This document shows positions 17,787 through 27,019 of a stretch of 64,000 nt of DNA, piece by piece. This DNA comes from VXNE01 sp965261535. Lineage in GTDB: Bacteria > Pseudomonadota > Gammaproteobacteria > Pseudomonadales > Azotimanducaceae. Positions within the stretch are counted from its first letter, which is position 1. Every line of letters begins with the position of its first letter. The translations under genes and the position numbers were made by a program. Location of the stretch: assembly GCA_965261535.1 (NCBI GenBank), contig OZ253469.1, positions 3,596,001-3,660,000 of the forward strand, written 5' to 3'. The notes below the pieces were generated by a model. It saw only the letters and a program-made list of their open reading frames with translations, did no database searches and had not been told where the DNA came from.

Positions 17787-19051
17787 CTTTCCACTCCCCT
17801 TGGTCCTTCGTGTCTCGCCCGGTCGGTGGCCGCTTGCCGGCGGAGCGTCTCGGGCACGAAGACTATCAGCAAACAGATGCCGACGAAGGCCATCCCGCCG
17901 GTGGATGTGCAGGCGATCGCAAGCGACGTCCACTGTGCAACCGACCCCATGATGAACGGTCCCACCGCCGCGCCCGCGTCGCCAACGAGCCGCCAGACAC
18001 CGAGAAATTCACCGCGTCCCTGCGCAGGAGACAGGTCTCCGCCGAGCGTCATGAAAATGCCGGTGCCGAAACCGTTGCCGATCCCGGCCAGGATGCCTGC
18101 GGCGGCGAAGGTCCAGAAGCCGCCGGCGAACGGCAGGGCGGCGACGCCGATGCCCAGCAGCAGCATCGCGGGTCCCAACGCCCACCTGCGGCCGACAAGG
18201 TCGATGATCATGCCCGCGGGGTAGAACATCGCCATGTCGACCGCGGCGGAGAGGCTGAACGCCAGTCCGATTTCCGCGGCGGAGAACCCCATCTCGGCAC
18301 CGATCAACGGAATCATCAGCAACCGCCCGGCACGCAGGAACATCAGTACGATCATCACGCTCCCGGCCGTTGCGAAGGTTCGCTTATGCGTCCCAACGAC
18401 ATGTGCGAGGCGGGTCGGCTCAATCCCCTGAGCCGGTCTCGGCTGGCCCGCGAAAACCAATACCATCACAAGGGAAACCGCGAACAAGCCGCCCGCGGCT
18501 GCAAACACGGACCGGTATCCGATCGAGTCGGCACCAATGCCTGCAAGCAGGGGACCGACAAGCGCTCCCGCGCGTTGCAGCCCCGCCATCAGGGAGATCA
18601 CGCGTCCGCGCTGATCGAGGCGCACCGTGTCGGTAATGAATGTCACCCTTCCGAGCACCCAGATACCAGCGCCGGCGCCGAAGCCGAGCGCAGCGAAAGA
18701 GAGCACGGAAACGCCGGTTGCGGCTGCGGGCGCGAAGGTGGCGAGGGTGGCCAACAGGAGTCCCAGGATCATGACACCGCGGTCGCCGATGCGAGTCACC
18801 AACATGCCGGCGGGTACATCCATCAACATCGTCCCGGCACCACGCAAACCCACAATCGTGGCGGCCAACGCCGGACCGCCGCCGATTTCGAGGGCATAGA
18901 GCGGCAACATGAACTGCACGGCGTTCTGGGCGATCGCGGAAATGAACGACGGCATATAGACCGGCAGGGCAATGCCTCGCATCACCGACAGGACGGTGTC
19001 CCGATTGCCGGGTTCCGACGGGTACGAAGTTCTGCGCTTGGGTCCTAACAT
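17783..19051 (-). CDS. Major facilitator superfamily transporter
   Basis: The 422-residue protein has about twelve predicted membrane segments. The MFS loop motif after TM2 reads DVPAGMLVTRIGDRGVM, and the matching motif in the second half is YPAGMIIDLVGRRWALGPAM. It resembles proton-driven drug or metabolite exporters. It is first in a two-gene unit with the LLM oxidoreductase (four-base overlap at 17783-17786). The start at 19051 (MLGPKRRTSY) gives a long N-terminus; a Met about 24 residues further in (MRGIALPVYMP) is possible. Confidence 0.8.
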   Translation of the reverse strand: MLGPKRRTSYPSEPGNRDTVLSVMRGIALPVYMPSFISAIAQNAVQFMLPLYALEIGGGPALAATIVGLRGAGTMLMDVPAGMLVTRIGDRGVMILGLLLATLATFAPAAATGVSVLSFAALGFGAGAGIWVLGRVTFITDTVRLDQRGRVISLMAGLQRAGALVGPLLAGIGADSIGYRSVFAAAGGLFAVSLVMVLVFAGQPRPAQGIEPTRLAHVVGTHKRTFATAGSVMIVLMFLRAGRLLMIPLIGAEMGFSAAEIGLAFSLSAAVDMAMFYPAGMIIDLVGRRWALGPAMLLLGIGVAALPFAGGFWTFAAAGILAGIGNGFGTGIFMTLGGDLSPAQGRGEFLGVWRLVGDAGAAVGPFIMGSVAQWTSLAIACTSTGGMAFVGICLLIVFVPETLRRQAATDRARHEGPRGVER

Positions 19052-19299
19052 GACATGCCGCGTCCCGCCTCAAACCGACTCGGGCCGATTCGGCTTCTGC
19101 CATCCGCGCCACAGCTGTCTCTTGTCGACACGGGGCAGCGTCGAGGTCAGTCGGACATGGCCTTCCAATGGATAAGGATGAACGGCGGATCGCCTTCTCT
19201 ACGGTGCTCGATTCTATCGGGGCCCAAGCGCGAGTGCCGAGCGTGGCTCGGTTTCGCGTCATTCTCGCATCGTTTCACGCGCGAGCGAAGAATGGTCGA

Positions 19300-19596
19300 T
19301 ACGGGCCAAGCGGGGCTGCCTGCGGAAACCTATGGCAGAGCGATCCTCAACCGCCTGCTGGTTGATTGTCCTGGGCATCCAGTTGTCTCGAAGGCAACAC
19401 CTATAGTCGGCTCGATACGCGCGAACTGATTGAGCACGGCAAGGTCGCTGAGGGCAAGGCCTTGCTTGACACCCAGATGATCTTGAACCACCAGGGGGCA
19501 ATCGAGCTGTTGGTGGACAATGCCGATGCGGCCGCCTTCAACCGTCACACCCTCCTCAATCTTCACAGAGAGAACGTCGGTGGGAGGCTTGAGTAG
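19300..19596 (+). pseudogene. Fic-family protein, N-terminal remnant
   Basis: One frame gives ETYGRAILNRLLVD and, after a shift near 19366, another gives SWASSCLEGNTYSRLDTREL and HGKVAEGKALLDTQMILNHQ. This is the conserved N-terminal region of Fic proteins, including the xxxEG inhibitory-helix-like segment. The frame stops after NLHRENVGGRLE, before the catalytic HPFxxGNG core. The gene has therefore lost its Fic (AMP-transferase) domain. Confidence 0.65.
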
Positions 19597-19660
19597 CAGC
19601 AACCCTTGGTGAAATCGTGCGGGCTTGGTGTGCGGCGGCGGGTCGAGGGGGCCGCCCGTT

Positions 19661-20629
19661 TCAGGACAGCGCCGCGGCGATGATCCGGCGAGCCTGATCG
19701 ACGATATCGCCTTCCAGCGTCGCGTCGTGGCCGGAGAGCGCCGGCGTGTGCAGGTGTCCCAGGGGGAACTCAACGCCGAGCTGTTTTTGCAGCAGCAGGC
19801 TGCGATAAGTAATCTCGTTGGACAGGTAGCCCCCGCTCGCGCCTCGCACAGCGGTGTCTCGCGTCAGTTCCTCCAAGGACCGCGCGGTGAACGAACCGCG
19901 CTCGATGCTCTCGACGCGCCGGTTGTCGCGGATGCGCCAGCGGCCCTGGACCGCAGACATGTTGGCGGCTGGCAGGGAGAACTCGAGGAATTCCGGCGCC
20001 CCCCTGCCGGCAAGGTCGGGCGGCACGAGCGGATTCGATCCCGAGGCGCCGCTCAGCACGTTGCAGTTGTCCGCCGTTTCGGCTGAGCGGCGAAGGCCCG
20101 GGAAACGTTCCAGATCGAAGCGGTCGCGCCCCATGCTCACCGTCAGTGCAAGCGCCAGGCCGCGTTGGAACAGCGGTCGAAGCAGGTCTTCGACAACGCC
20201 CCGTTCGAAGTCCTGGAAACGCACTGGCAGGATCGCCGTTCGCACGTGGGCGCCGGCGATCGTCGTGCCGTCGAGCGCAAGCGCCACCAGTCCCGAGGGA
20301 TTGCTCTGCTCGACCGCGTCGTCCAGGTGGAAGGGATCGAAGCCGGTCACCAATACCCTGGGGACTCCGCGCGGGTAGGTCGGTTGGAAATTTCGAGACA
20401 GCCGCTCCGCGAGGTCGACGGCATCTGGTTGTCCGAGCGTGCGGCACAGCTTGAGTCGCGCCCAGTAGAGGGGCCGATCATCCAGATGGCCGGACTGGAC
20501 ATCGGCAACCGCTCGCCGCCACAGGCGCGCGCCGTCGCCCAACCGGACGATGTCGTCGTAGCGCCCCGTCACCGACGGCATCGCCTGCGCGGCGCCTTCG
20601 ATGCGCGCTTCTTCAACTTTCATCGTCAC
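19661..20629 (-). CDS. Pyroglutamyl-peptidase-like (C15 fold) protein lacking the Cys
   Basis: The 322-residue protein has a roughly 90-residue N-terminal helical part, then a C15-type fold: RVLVTGFDPFHLDD, NPSGLVALAL, ILPVRF and SMGRDRFDLERF. The nucleophile region of pyroglutamyl peptidase (xYxCN) reads GGYLSNEITYRSLLL, so Ser stands where the catalytic Cys should be. The His region GHLHTP is kept. It may be an altered hydrolase or a binding protein; classical pyroglutamyl removal is doubtful. Its start at 20629 is followed upstream by an amidohydrolase remnant on the other strand. Confidence 0.6.
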   Translation of the reverse strand: MTMKVEEARIEGAAQAMPSVTGRYDDIVRLGDGARLWRRAVADVQSGHLDDRPLYWARLKLCRTLGQPDAVDLAERLSRNFQPTYPRGVPRVLVTGFDPFHLDDAVEQSNPSGLVALALDGTTIAGAHVRTAILPVRFQDFERGVVEDLLRPLFQRGLALALTVSMGRDRFDLERFPGLRRSAETADNCNVLSGASGSNPLVPPDLAGRGAPEFLEFSLPAANMSAVQGRWRIRDNRRVESIERGSFTARSLEELTRDTAVRGASGGYLSNEITYRSLLLQKQLGVEFPLGHLHTPALSGHDATLEGDIVDQARRIIAAALS

Positions 20630-20724
20630 GCACGGGCTCGAATGTCACTGACGTTCCCTGCTGTCATCTTGTGGAATCTTGCGCCGGTGGTCGATACTCG
20701 CTCAAGAAGCGATTAAGGACACCC

Positions 20725-20897
20725 ATGTCCAGAACCATTATCGACGCTCAGATTCACCTGTGGGAGGGGGAGTCGCCGGATCGCCCGTGGCCGGACTATG
20801 GCCGCGGTTATTCACGAAGGAGCGCCCATTCCTGTCCGACGAAGATCTGGACTGGATCATGGGTCGCGCCATTGCCGAGTGGCTCGAATGGCAATAA
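20725..20897 (+). pseudogene. Amidohydrolase remnant with internal deletion
   Basis: The first codons (MSRTIIDAQIHLWEGESPDR) match the N-terminus of amidohydrolase-2 family TIM-barrel hydrolases, including the DxxxH metal motif. About 80 bases on, another frame gives FLSDEDLDWIMGRAIAEWLE, the typical C-terminus of the same family. The roughly 230 codons in between are missing, so only the two ends of the gene survive. Confidence 0.6.
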
Positions 20898-21118
20898 GTG
20901 CAGGACCTTGAGACAACACTTTCCCGCTCCCTGGCATCGGATGTCATTTATCGCTGCAATCCGTGTCAGAAATTTGCCATTTCGATTGACAAGGAAGCAG
21001 GGCTGGCGACAAAGTGACGCATGGTCGTGATTTGGGTCGACACCGCCGGGATTAAGCTCCGATCATGGGCTATCCGACTCAGTCCAGTTGACAGCCCGGA
21101 GTGTGGCCCGAAACCTGT

Positions 21119-22825
21119 ATGAGGCGATCCACTCGTAGAGGCGACAAACACGAGAGCCAAGTGGGGATCCTGCCGGGACCCGAGTGCGAACTTGCGATAA
21201 CAGCTGCCTCGCTGGCCGGCCCGGAGGCGCCCCTGACTGGAGCCGAGCGTGCCATCGCTGCGGAGGGTGACCGGCCGCCGTCGAATCGTCTGCGACAGTT
21301 GCACCTTGCCATTGCACGGGGTGAAGACCCGCTAGGTAGTGCCTTTCGCCAGCTACGGCCCGCAAAAATCCACCGCGAACAGGGCGCTGTATACACGCCT
21401 CGTCCAATCGTTGCCGCAATGGTGAATTGGGCCGCCGTACGCCCCGCCCCGGCGCGCGTAGTCGATCCTGGCGCAGGATCTGGTCGCTTTCTTCTTGCTG
21501 CGGGCGAGGCATTCCCCGCTGCCGAACTGATCGCGGTGGAAATAGATCCGCTTGCGGCGCTTACCCTGCGGGCGAACGCCGCCACGCTTGGACTGGCCGA
21601 CCGGCTCACGGTGCTAGTCGCCGACTATCGTGCCATCAACCTGCCTGAGATAGATGGCGCTACCCTGTTTCTTGGCAATCCACCCTATGTCCGCCATCAT
21701 TCCATCGCGCCAAGTTGGAAAGACTGGTTTGCGGATACCGCCGCTGCCTGCGGCTTTGCCGCCAGCAAGCTTGCGGGTCTACATGTCCACTTCTTTCTCA
21801 AGACCCTCATGCTCGCAAAGCCGGGTGACTATGGTGCCTTCATCACGTCAGCGGAGTGGCTCGACGTGAACTATGGCGACGTGATGCGCAAACTGATTGT
21901 CAACGGCCTTGGCGGAACAGACCTGCATGTCATTGCTCCCGCCGCCATGCCATTTGCCGACGCAGCCACAACGGGAGTGATCACTTGTTTTCGTGTGGGT
22001 ATTGGTGTTAGTGGCATCCGATTTCGTTCGGTCGACAAGCTCGCCGAACTTGGTGCGCTGCCAAGCGGTCCAGAAATTACCCGGTCTCGACTTGAGGAAG
22101 CCCGCCGCTGGACGCCGCTTCTGAAGCCTCCGATCCATGTGCCGCGCGGTCACATTCAGCTTGGTGAGCTATGCCGCGTTCATCGTGGCCAAGTCACAGG
22201 TTGCAATGCTGTATGGATAGCTGGGGCTTTTCCCAGCGCGCTGCCGGCGACCGTGCTGTTTCCCTCCGTCACCAAGGCTCGGGAGTTATTCGAGGCGGGG
22301 ACGAGTCTTTCTGACGCGACCGGTCTTCGTCGCGTTGTCGATCTGCCGACCGACCTGGGTGATTTCACCGACGATGAGCGTCGCCAGATCCAACGGTTCC
22401 TCGCATGGGCCAAGCGTAGGGGAGCGGAGTCGTCCTACATCGCTCGCCATCGGCGGACTTGGTGGTCGGTTAAACTCAGGGATCCGGCGCCTATCCTTTC
22501 TACCTACATGGCTCGTCGCCCGCCAGCGTTCGTTCGAAACTTGTGCGGTGCCCGTCATCTCAACATTGCCCACGGCATCTATCCTCGCGATACCTTGCCC
22601 GCACCGATACTTGATGTACTCTCTGCGTGGCTTCAACACAACGTATGCATATCCGCCGGGCGCACGTACGCTGGCGGACTCACTAAGTTCGAGCCAGGGG
22701 AGCTTGAACGGATTCCGATCCCGACATTGGAAGAATTGCATGAGCGAGCCCAGAAGATGGACATTGGCGGAGCTGACGCACGACGCGGAGGAAGCAAAAG
22801 CACTGTTTCGACAACAGCGTCTTGA
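21119..22825 (+). CDS. DNA adenine methyltransferase of a XamI-like R-M system
   Basis: From the ATG at 21119 the protein has 568 residues. Motif X/I is YTPRPIVAAM...VVDPGAGSGRFLLAAG, and the catalytic motif IV is FLGNPPYVRHH, which indicates N6-adenine methylation of the gamma/M.TaqI-like type. The C-terminal half would be the target recognition domain (GELCRVHRGQVTGCNAVW). The next gene is a XamI-type endonuclease overlapping this one by 86 bases, so this should be the protecting enzyme. XamI itself cuts GTCGAC. The exact start is uncertain because the first 60 residues are not conserved in pattern. Confidence 0.8.
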   Translation: MRRSTRRGDKHESQVGILPGPECELAITAASLAGPEAPLTGAERAIAAEGDRPPSNRLRQLHLAIARGEDPLGSAFRQLRPAKIHREQGAVYTPRPIVAAMVNWAAVRPAPARVVDPGAGSGRFLLAAGEAFPAAELIAVEIDPLAALTLRANAATLGLADRLTVLVADYRAINLPEIDGATLFLGNPPYVRHHSIAPSWKDWFADTAAACGFAASKLAGLHVHFFLKTLMLAKPGDYGAFITSAEWLDVNYGDVMRKLIVNGLGGTDLHVIAPAAMPFADAATTGVITCFRVGIGVSGIRFRSVDKLAELGALPSGPEITRSRLEEARRWTPLLKPPIHVPRGHIQLGELCRVHRGQVTGCNAVWIAGAFPSALPATVLFPSVTKARELFEAGTSLSDATGLRRVVDLPTDLGDFTDDERRQIQRFLAWAKRRGAESSYIARHRRTWWSVKLRDPAPILSTYMARRPPAFVRNLCGARHLNIAHGIYPRDTLPAPILDVLSAWLQHNVCISAGRTYAGGLTKFEPGELERIPIPTLEELHERAQKMDIGGADARRGGSKSTVSTTAS

Positions 22826-23654
22826 TGAACCACGTGGGCTTTACTCTCAATTCTTCAATGCCTTCTCGCCTGTGTTCGACGATATTATCGATCAATTGCG
22901 GGGCGACGATCCGCTTGATCCGGCGAAGATAGTTGATCTGGTTGGTGATCAAGATATACGTACCGCTTTCCGATACTTGGCCGCGCCGCCCGTGTCGGAA
23001 GACGATTTGAAAACACTGGCTGACACAACCCTATCCGCAAACGCTCTGCGTCGCGATCCCGAACAAGCTACTCGAGTTCGCAAAATCATCTTGCAAGTTA
23101 TTGATCCACATCGTTTTCCCTGGATCGCTGAGAAACGCGAACCGACTGAAAACGAGCGTGCGGGAGCAATTGTCGCGTCAGCGGTCTTGGTGGCCGCTCG
23201 AAAGGTGGAGACTTCACGCCGATCAGACGCTAAGAACAAGCAGGAGGAGAGCGTCAAGGCCAAGCTTCGAGACATCGATTTTGCCGAGGTTCCACCCCGG
23301 GACATGCCGCTACTCGATGCGGCCCCTGGTCCTGGCCGGTTCTGCGGCGAAAGTAAACTCGGCGATACGCGCGCCGATCTTGTCATCCGTCTCTACGACC
23401 GGCGCGCGATGCCGGTCGAATGCAAGTCATCCAACAGCGCGGTCAATTCCTTCAAACGCATCAATCATGAAGCCCTAGGCAAGGCACGTGCTTGGATCGC
23501 AGCATTCGGAAGCCGCCAGATTGTCCCTGTTGCCGTGATCAGCGGCGTGTTCAATCCCGCGAATCTTGAGACTGTGCAGGACGAAGGCTTGGTGCTTATC
23601 TGGAGCCATCGTCTTGAGGACCTCGCTGAACTCATCGGGTCCACGCGAAGTTAG
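22740..23654 (+). CDS. XamI-family type II restriction endonuclease
   Basis: The 304-residue protein starts at the ATG at 22740, inside the methyltransferase gene. The nuclease core is near the end: GESKLGDTRADLVIRLYD and then MPVECKSSNSAVNSFKRINH, a PD-(D/E)XK type site (D...ECK) followed by the SNSAVNS.KR motif I associate with the XamI family. The frame is open upstream, but those codons overlap the methyltransferase and have no family match. By family, the expected target is GTCGAC. The overlap suggests tight co-expression. Confidence 0.8.
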   Translation: MSEPRRWTLAELTHDAEEAKALFRQQRLDEPRGLYSQFFNAFSPVFDDIIDQLRGDDPLDPAKIVDLVGDQDIRTAFRYLAAPPVSEDDLKTLADTTLSANALRRDPEQATRVRKIILQVIDPHRFPWIAEKREPTENERAGAIVASAVLVAARKVETSRRSDAKNKQEESVKAKLRDIDFAEVPPRDMPLLDAAPGPGRFCGESKLGDTRADLVIRLYDRRAMPVECKSSNSAVNSFKRINHEALGKARAWIAAFGSRQIVPVAVISGVFNPANLETVQDEGLVLIWSHRLEDLAELIGSTRS

Positions 23655-23778
23655 TCGGCCGATTCACGCAAGGCTCGAATCTGCGTCGACGTGAGTCGCG
23701 GCACGGACGCCGCTTTCCCACACCATGCCGCTGCGTGCTCCACGTAGATGTGCCTGTGACGCGAGACCCAGTCGGGGC

Positions 23779-26276
23779 CTACCGCTCGGTGGAGTAAGCC
23801 ACCCGAAAGTAGACGAAGCGGCTGCCCGGAATGTCGTAAACGGAGGCGTCGTAGCCGTTGATCGAGGCGCTCTGGCTGACGGGCGGATCGCGGTCGAGCA
23901 GGTTGTTCGCGCCGAGGGCAATGACGATATCGCCGTTGGCGCGCGGCAACGGGTAGCTCGCCTGGACATCGTGGTAGGTGGTGCTGGCGAGACGGTTGCG
24001 CGAGGCGGTGTTGTCCGCGTGGTCTGGCATCGAGCAGAGGCCGAGGTTCGTCAGGCTATCCGGACTTCCGTCGAGAAAGTCCGAGCATCGCTCGCTCATG
24101 CCATGGATGTAGCGGACGGTCCAGGACGCGTTCCACCTGGCCCGGATCCAGTCGAAGGCGAGGGTCGACTTCCACGCGGGTTTGCCGCGGTCCGCCTGCG
24201 TCTCGCCCTCGGTGTCCTTCAGCAGTTCCGTATATTCCGCCAGGTACGCGCCATGCCATTGCAGCCGCCATCCGTACGGTCCGGCGTAGGTGATGCCGAA
24301 GTCCCAGCCGTTGGTTCGGATCGCCCCGACGTTGAACAGCGTGTTGCGGAATCCGGCGATACCGCCCCGGTCGTTGCGCCCAATGAGTTGGCAGAAGACG
24401 TCCACGCGATCGCGATAGCAGCCATCCAGCATGGCCTGGGCGTCGTACCCGGTAATGGCATCGTCGATCTCGTGGTCGTAGTGGGTGAGTTCGAAGCGCA
24501 GATCCTCGATCCAGTCGAAGTCCAGCGCCCAGCCGGGTCGCCACACGAGGGCGAGGGTGACGCTTTCGGAAGTCTCCGGTTCGAGCAATTCATTGCCGCC
24601 GGTAAGGACGCTGATCTGGGCGCCGAGCTGCGTGTAGCTGCCGCCGGCGGGGACGCCCGCGGCGATGCAGTTGTCGATGACGGTTTGGCCGACGTTGGTG
24701 GTCGGGAAACCGGCGCAAGGGTCCGAAATGACGGCATCGAGGCGCGTGAGACCGCCGAACAGTTCGCCGATGTTCGGCGCGCGGAAGCCCTCGGCCCAGG
24801 TAGCGCGCAACAACAGGTCGGGGACGGGTCGCCAGCGCATGCCTATCTTGCCGGTCGTGCCGCTGTCGAACGTGTTGTAGTCGAAGTAGCGGATCGCGCC
24901 GGATATATCGACCAGGTCCGCCCCGCTGGCACCGGAAACCAGCGGCGCCTCGATTTCGCCGTACCATTCGGTCACGCGGAAGCCGCCTGACGTGGGTTGC
25001 GCGGGTTGCCCGGCGGTGTCTCCCGCCGAGACGACGGGATCGGGATCGAAACTGCCATTCTGCGAACGCCGCTCGATGCCTGCGGCGAAGGCCAACGGCC
25101 CGGCGGGCAACTCGGCCAGGTCTCCCGTGACATTGAAGGTGAAGCTCTTGAGCGTCTGTTCGCTGGAGTCGCGCTGCACGAAACCGATCCATTCCAGCAT
25201 CTCTGGCGTGATCGTGCCGCGGCCGTCCGCTTGTCCGCCCGGCAGGTTGAGCGGCACGCAGCCGGGGATTCTGCTACATGCGTCGGGAGGCCCGAGGGCT
25301 TGCAGCATCTTGCGGGCGTTGTGGGCGCCGTGCTTCGTCTGATCCGCGGCGTTGCGCGACCATACGAGATTGGCTTCCCAGTAGAGCGAGCGCCGAAGCA
25401 CGGTCTGCTCGCCCTGTGCCCCCGCGGCGACGTAGCCGGTTGCCACGTCCTGGCGGAACACGCGCGGGCCGCTTTCGAGCGGCCGCCTTGTGACAAAGGT
25501 GCCCGGTCCGACATCGAAACCGAACGGATTGTAGGGGTTGGCCGCATCGATCACGATAGCGTCCATGACGCTGCCCGATTCGGCCAGCGTTCCAGCCCAG
25601 ACGGGTTCCGGCGCCGCCTGGTTGATCGACTCGCGCTGGTTGAGGAACGCCCGGGCGTAGAGGCGGAGGCTGTCCGATGCGCGGTGCTCCAGGCGCGCGA
25701 AGGCCCCGCTGCGCTTCGAGGGAGTGAGTGTCAGGTTGTAAGGCGAGTAGTTGAATCGGTCGGCGTTGGTCCACGGATGGTAGTCGTCGTTCGGCCCGCA
25801 AGGATCGGCGGGATCGTAGACGGGTGCGCCGGCCACGCCATCGTTCAGCGCGCAATCCCAGCGCACCCCGTCCACCAGCACCAGCACGCGTTTGGATCCG
25901 AGATGCCGTAGATCGACCTGCGATGCGCCGGCCGCCACGCCGCCGCCGTCCGCTGGAAAACCGAAATTGCCGCTGCTGTTGAAGCGCGTGGAAAGGGGCG
26001 AGCCGGATACGGAGAGTCGCGCCAGCATTTCGCCAAGGGATGTGAGGCCGGTGCGGTCGCGATCATCGCCTGGATACCAAGAACGGATTCCCGTGCGCTG
26101 AGCGGGTCGCGTCGAATTCGCGAGCCGGTTACGACGATCTCCTCATCGAATGCGGGTTCGTCGGCGGATTGGGCGGCGGCATTGGGCCAAGCCGCGAGCA
26201 GGGGTGCGAGCACGATGACGCCCACCCCTCGAAGCGCCATGCGCGCGTCTGTCAAGGATCGTAACGGGCGAACCAT
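23779..26276 (-). pseudogene. TonB-dependent outer-membrane receptor, frameshifted
   Basis: The N-terminus (from 26276, with GGAGGAGGT just before the ATG) has a signal peptide and the TonB-box-like FDEEIVVTGSRIRRDPLSAR. Near 26075 the frame shifts: the plug continues in another frame as RDRTGLTSLGEMLARLSVSG, followed by KRVLVLVDGVRW. The barrel then runs intact for about 740 residues, including RATWAEGFRAPNIGELF and EPETSESVTL, and ends GSRFVYFRVAYSTER. Adding one G at CAGGCGATGATC restores the frame. The substrate may be a peptide or siderophore-like ligand; the neighbouring M28 peptidase hints at peptide use. It overlaps the upstream methyltransferase gene end by 25 bases. Confidence 0.8.
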
Positions 26277-27019
26277 ACCTCCTCCGAAGGCCAGGATTGC
26301 GCCCATTCGGCGTCGGCCCAAGCATAGGTCGTCGTCGCGCCGGGCGGCGCTCCGAGTTCGAGGAGTCGCTCCACGACGAAGCCGTTGCTCGTCAGCAACT
26401 CGATCCACTGCCCGTGGGTCAGGTAGAACTCCACTTCATCGCCATCGGGCCATTGGACGCTGTAAAGCCCGAGGTAGGGACGTTGCAGTGACGCCGTCAT
26501 CTTCTCCCCGTCAAGATCCGGCATGCATGCGATGGCGAAACCGGCGTTGGTCATGAACACCAATTGGCCGCCGGGTCGAAGCACCCGCGCCGCTTCCGGA
26601 ACCCAACGCAGGGGATCGGCCCAGAGCGCGGCGCCGTATTCCGAGATCGCGAAGTCGAAACTATCGTCGCCGAAAGGCAGTTGTTCGCCGATACCCTCGA
26701 CCAGCGATATGGGCAGACCGTGCCGGGCGCGCAGGCTATTCGCCGTAGCGAGCTGGTTTGGCGTGGGGTCGATGCCGACGACCTCGCCGCCTCGCCGGGC
26801 CATCCAGGCCGAGACATAGGCGGTGCCGCAGCCGATCTCGACGCATCGTTTGCCCGCAAGGCCCTCCGGCAGCAGCTTGAGATCGCTTTCCGCCAGCTTC
26901 CAGATGCCCCAGTAAGGATCGGTACTGGCCCATGCGCGATGGCCGCTCTCGGCGTAGCGCGCGGCGAACTGCTGCCAGGCGTCGCGGTTGCGGCGCACAT
27001 GATCCTGCGGCGTGCTCAC
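26252..27019 (-). CDS. Class I SAM-dependent methyltransferase
   Basis: The 255-residue protein has the SAM-binding motif I CVEIGCGTAYVSAWMARRGG and an acidic loop VVGIDPTP. FDFAISEYGAALWADPLRWV and EAARVLRPGGQLVFMTN follow in a Methyltransf_11-type order. Start is GTG at 27019, overlapping the M28 peptidase stop by four bases. It sits between a peptidase and a TonB receptor in one minus-strand unit. The substrate is unknown. Confidence 0.8.
   Translation of the reverse strand: MSTPQDHVRRNRDAWQQFAARYAESGHRAWASTDPYWGIWKLAESDLKLLPEGLAGKRCVEIGCGTAYVSAWMARRGGEVVGIDPTPNQLATANSLRARHGLPISLVEGIGEQLPFGDDSFDFAISEYGAALWADPLRWVPEAARVLRPGGQLVFMTNAGFAIACMPDLDGEKMTASLQRPYLGLYSVQWPDGDEVEFYLTHGQWIELLTSNGFVVERLLELGAPPGATTTYAWADAEWAQSWPSEEVWFARYDP

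Noticed and set aside
19330..19773. Minus-strand gene over the Fic remnant
   Set aside because: The plus strand carries clear Fic N-terminal sequence; the minus frame is its complement.
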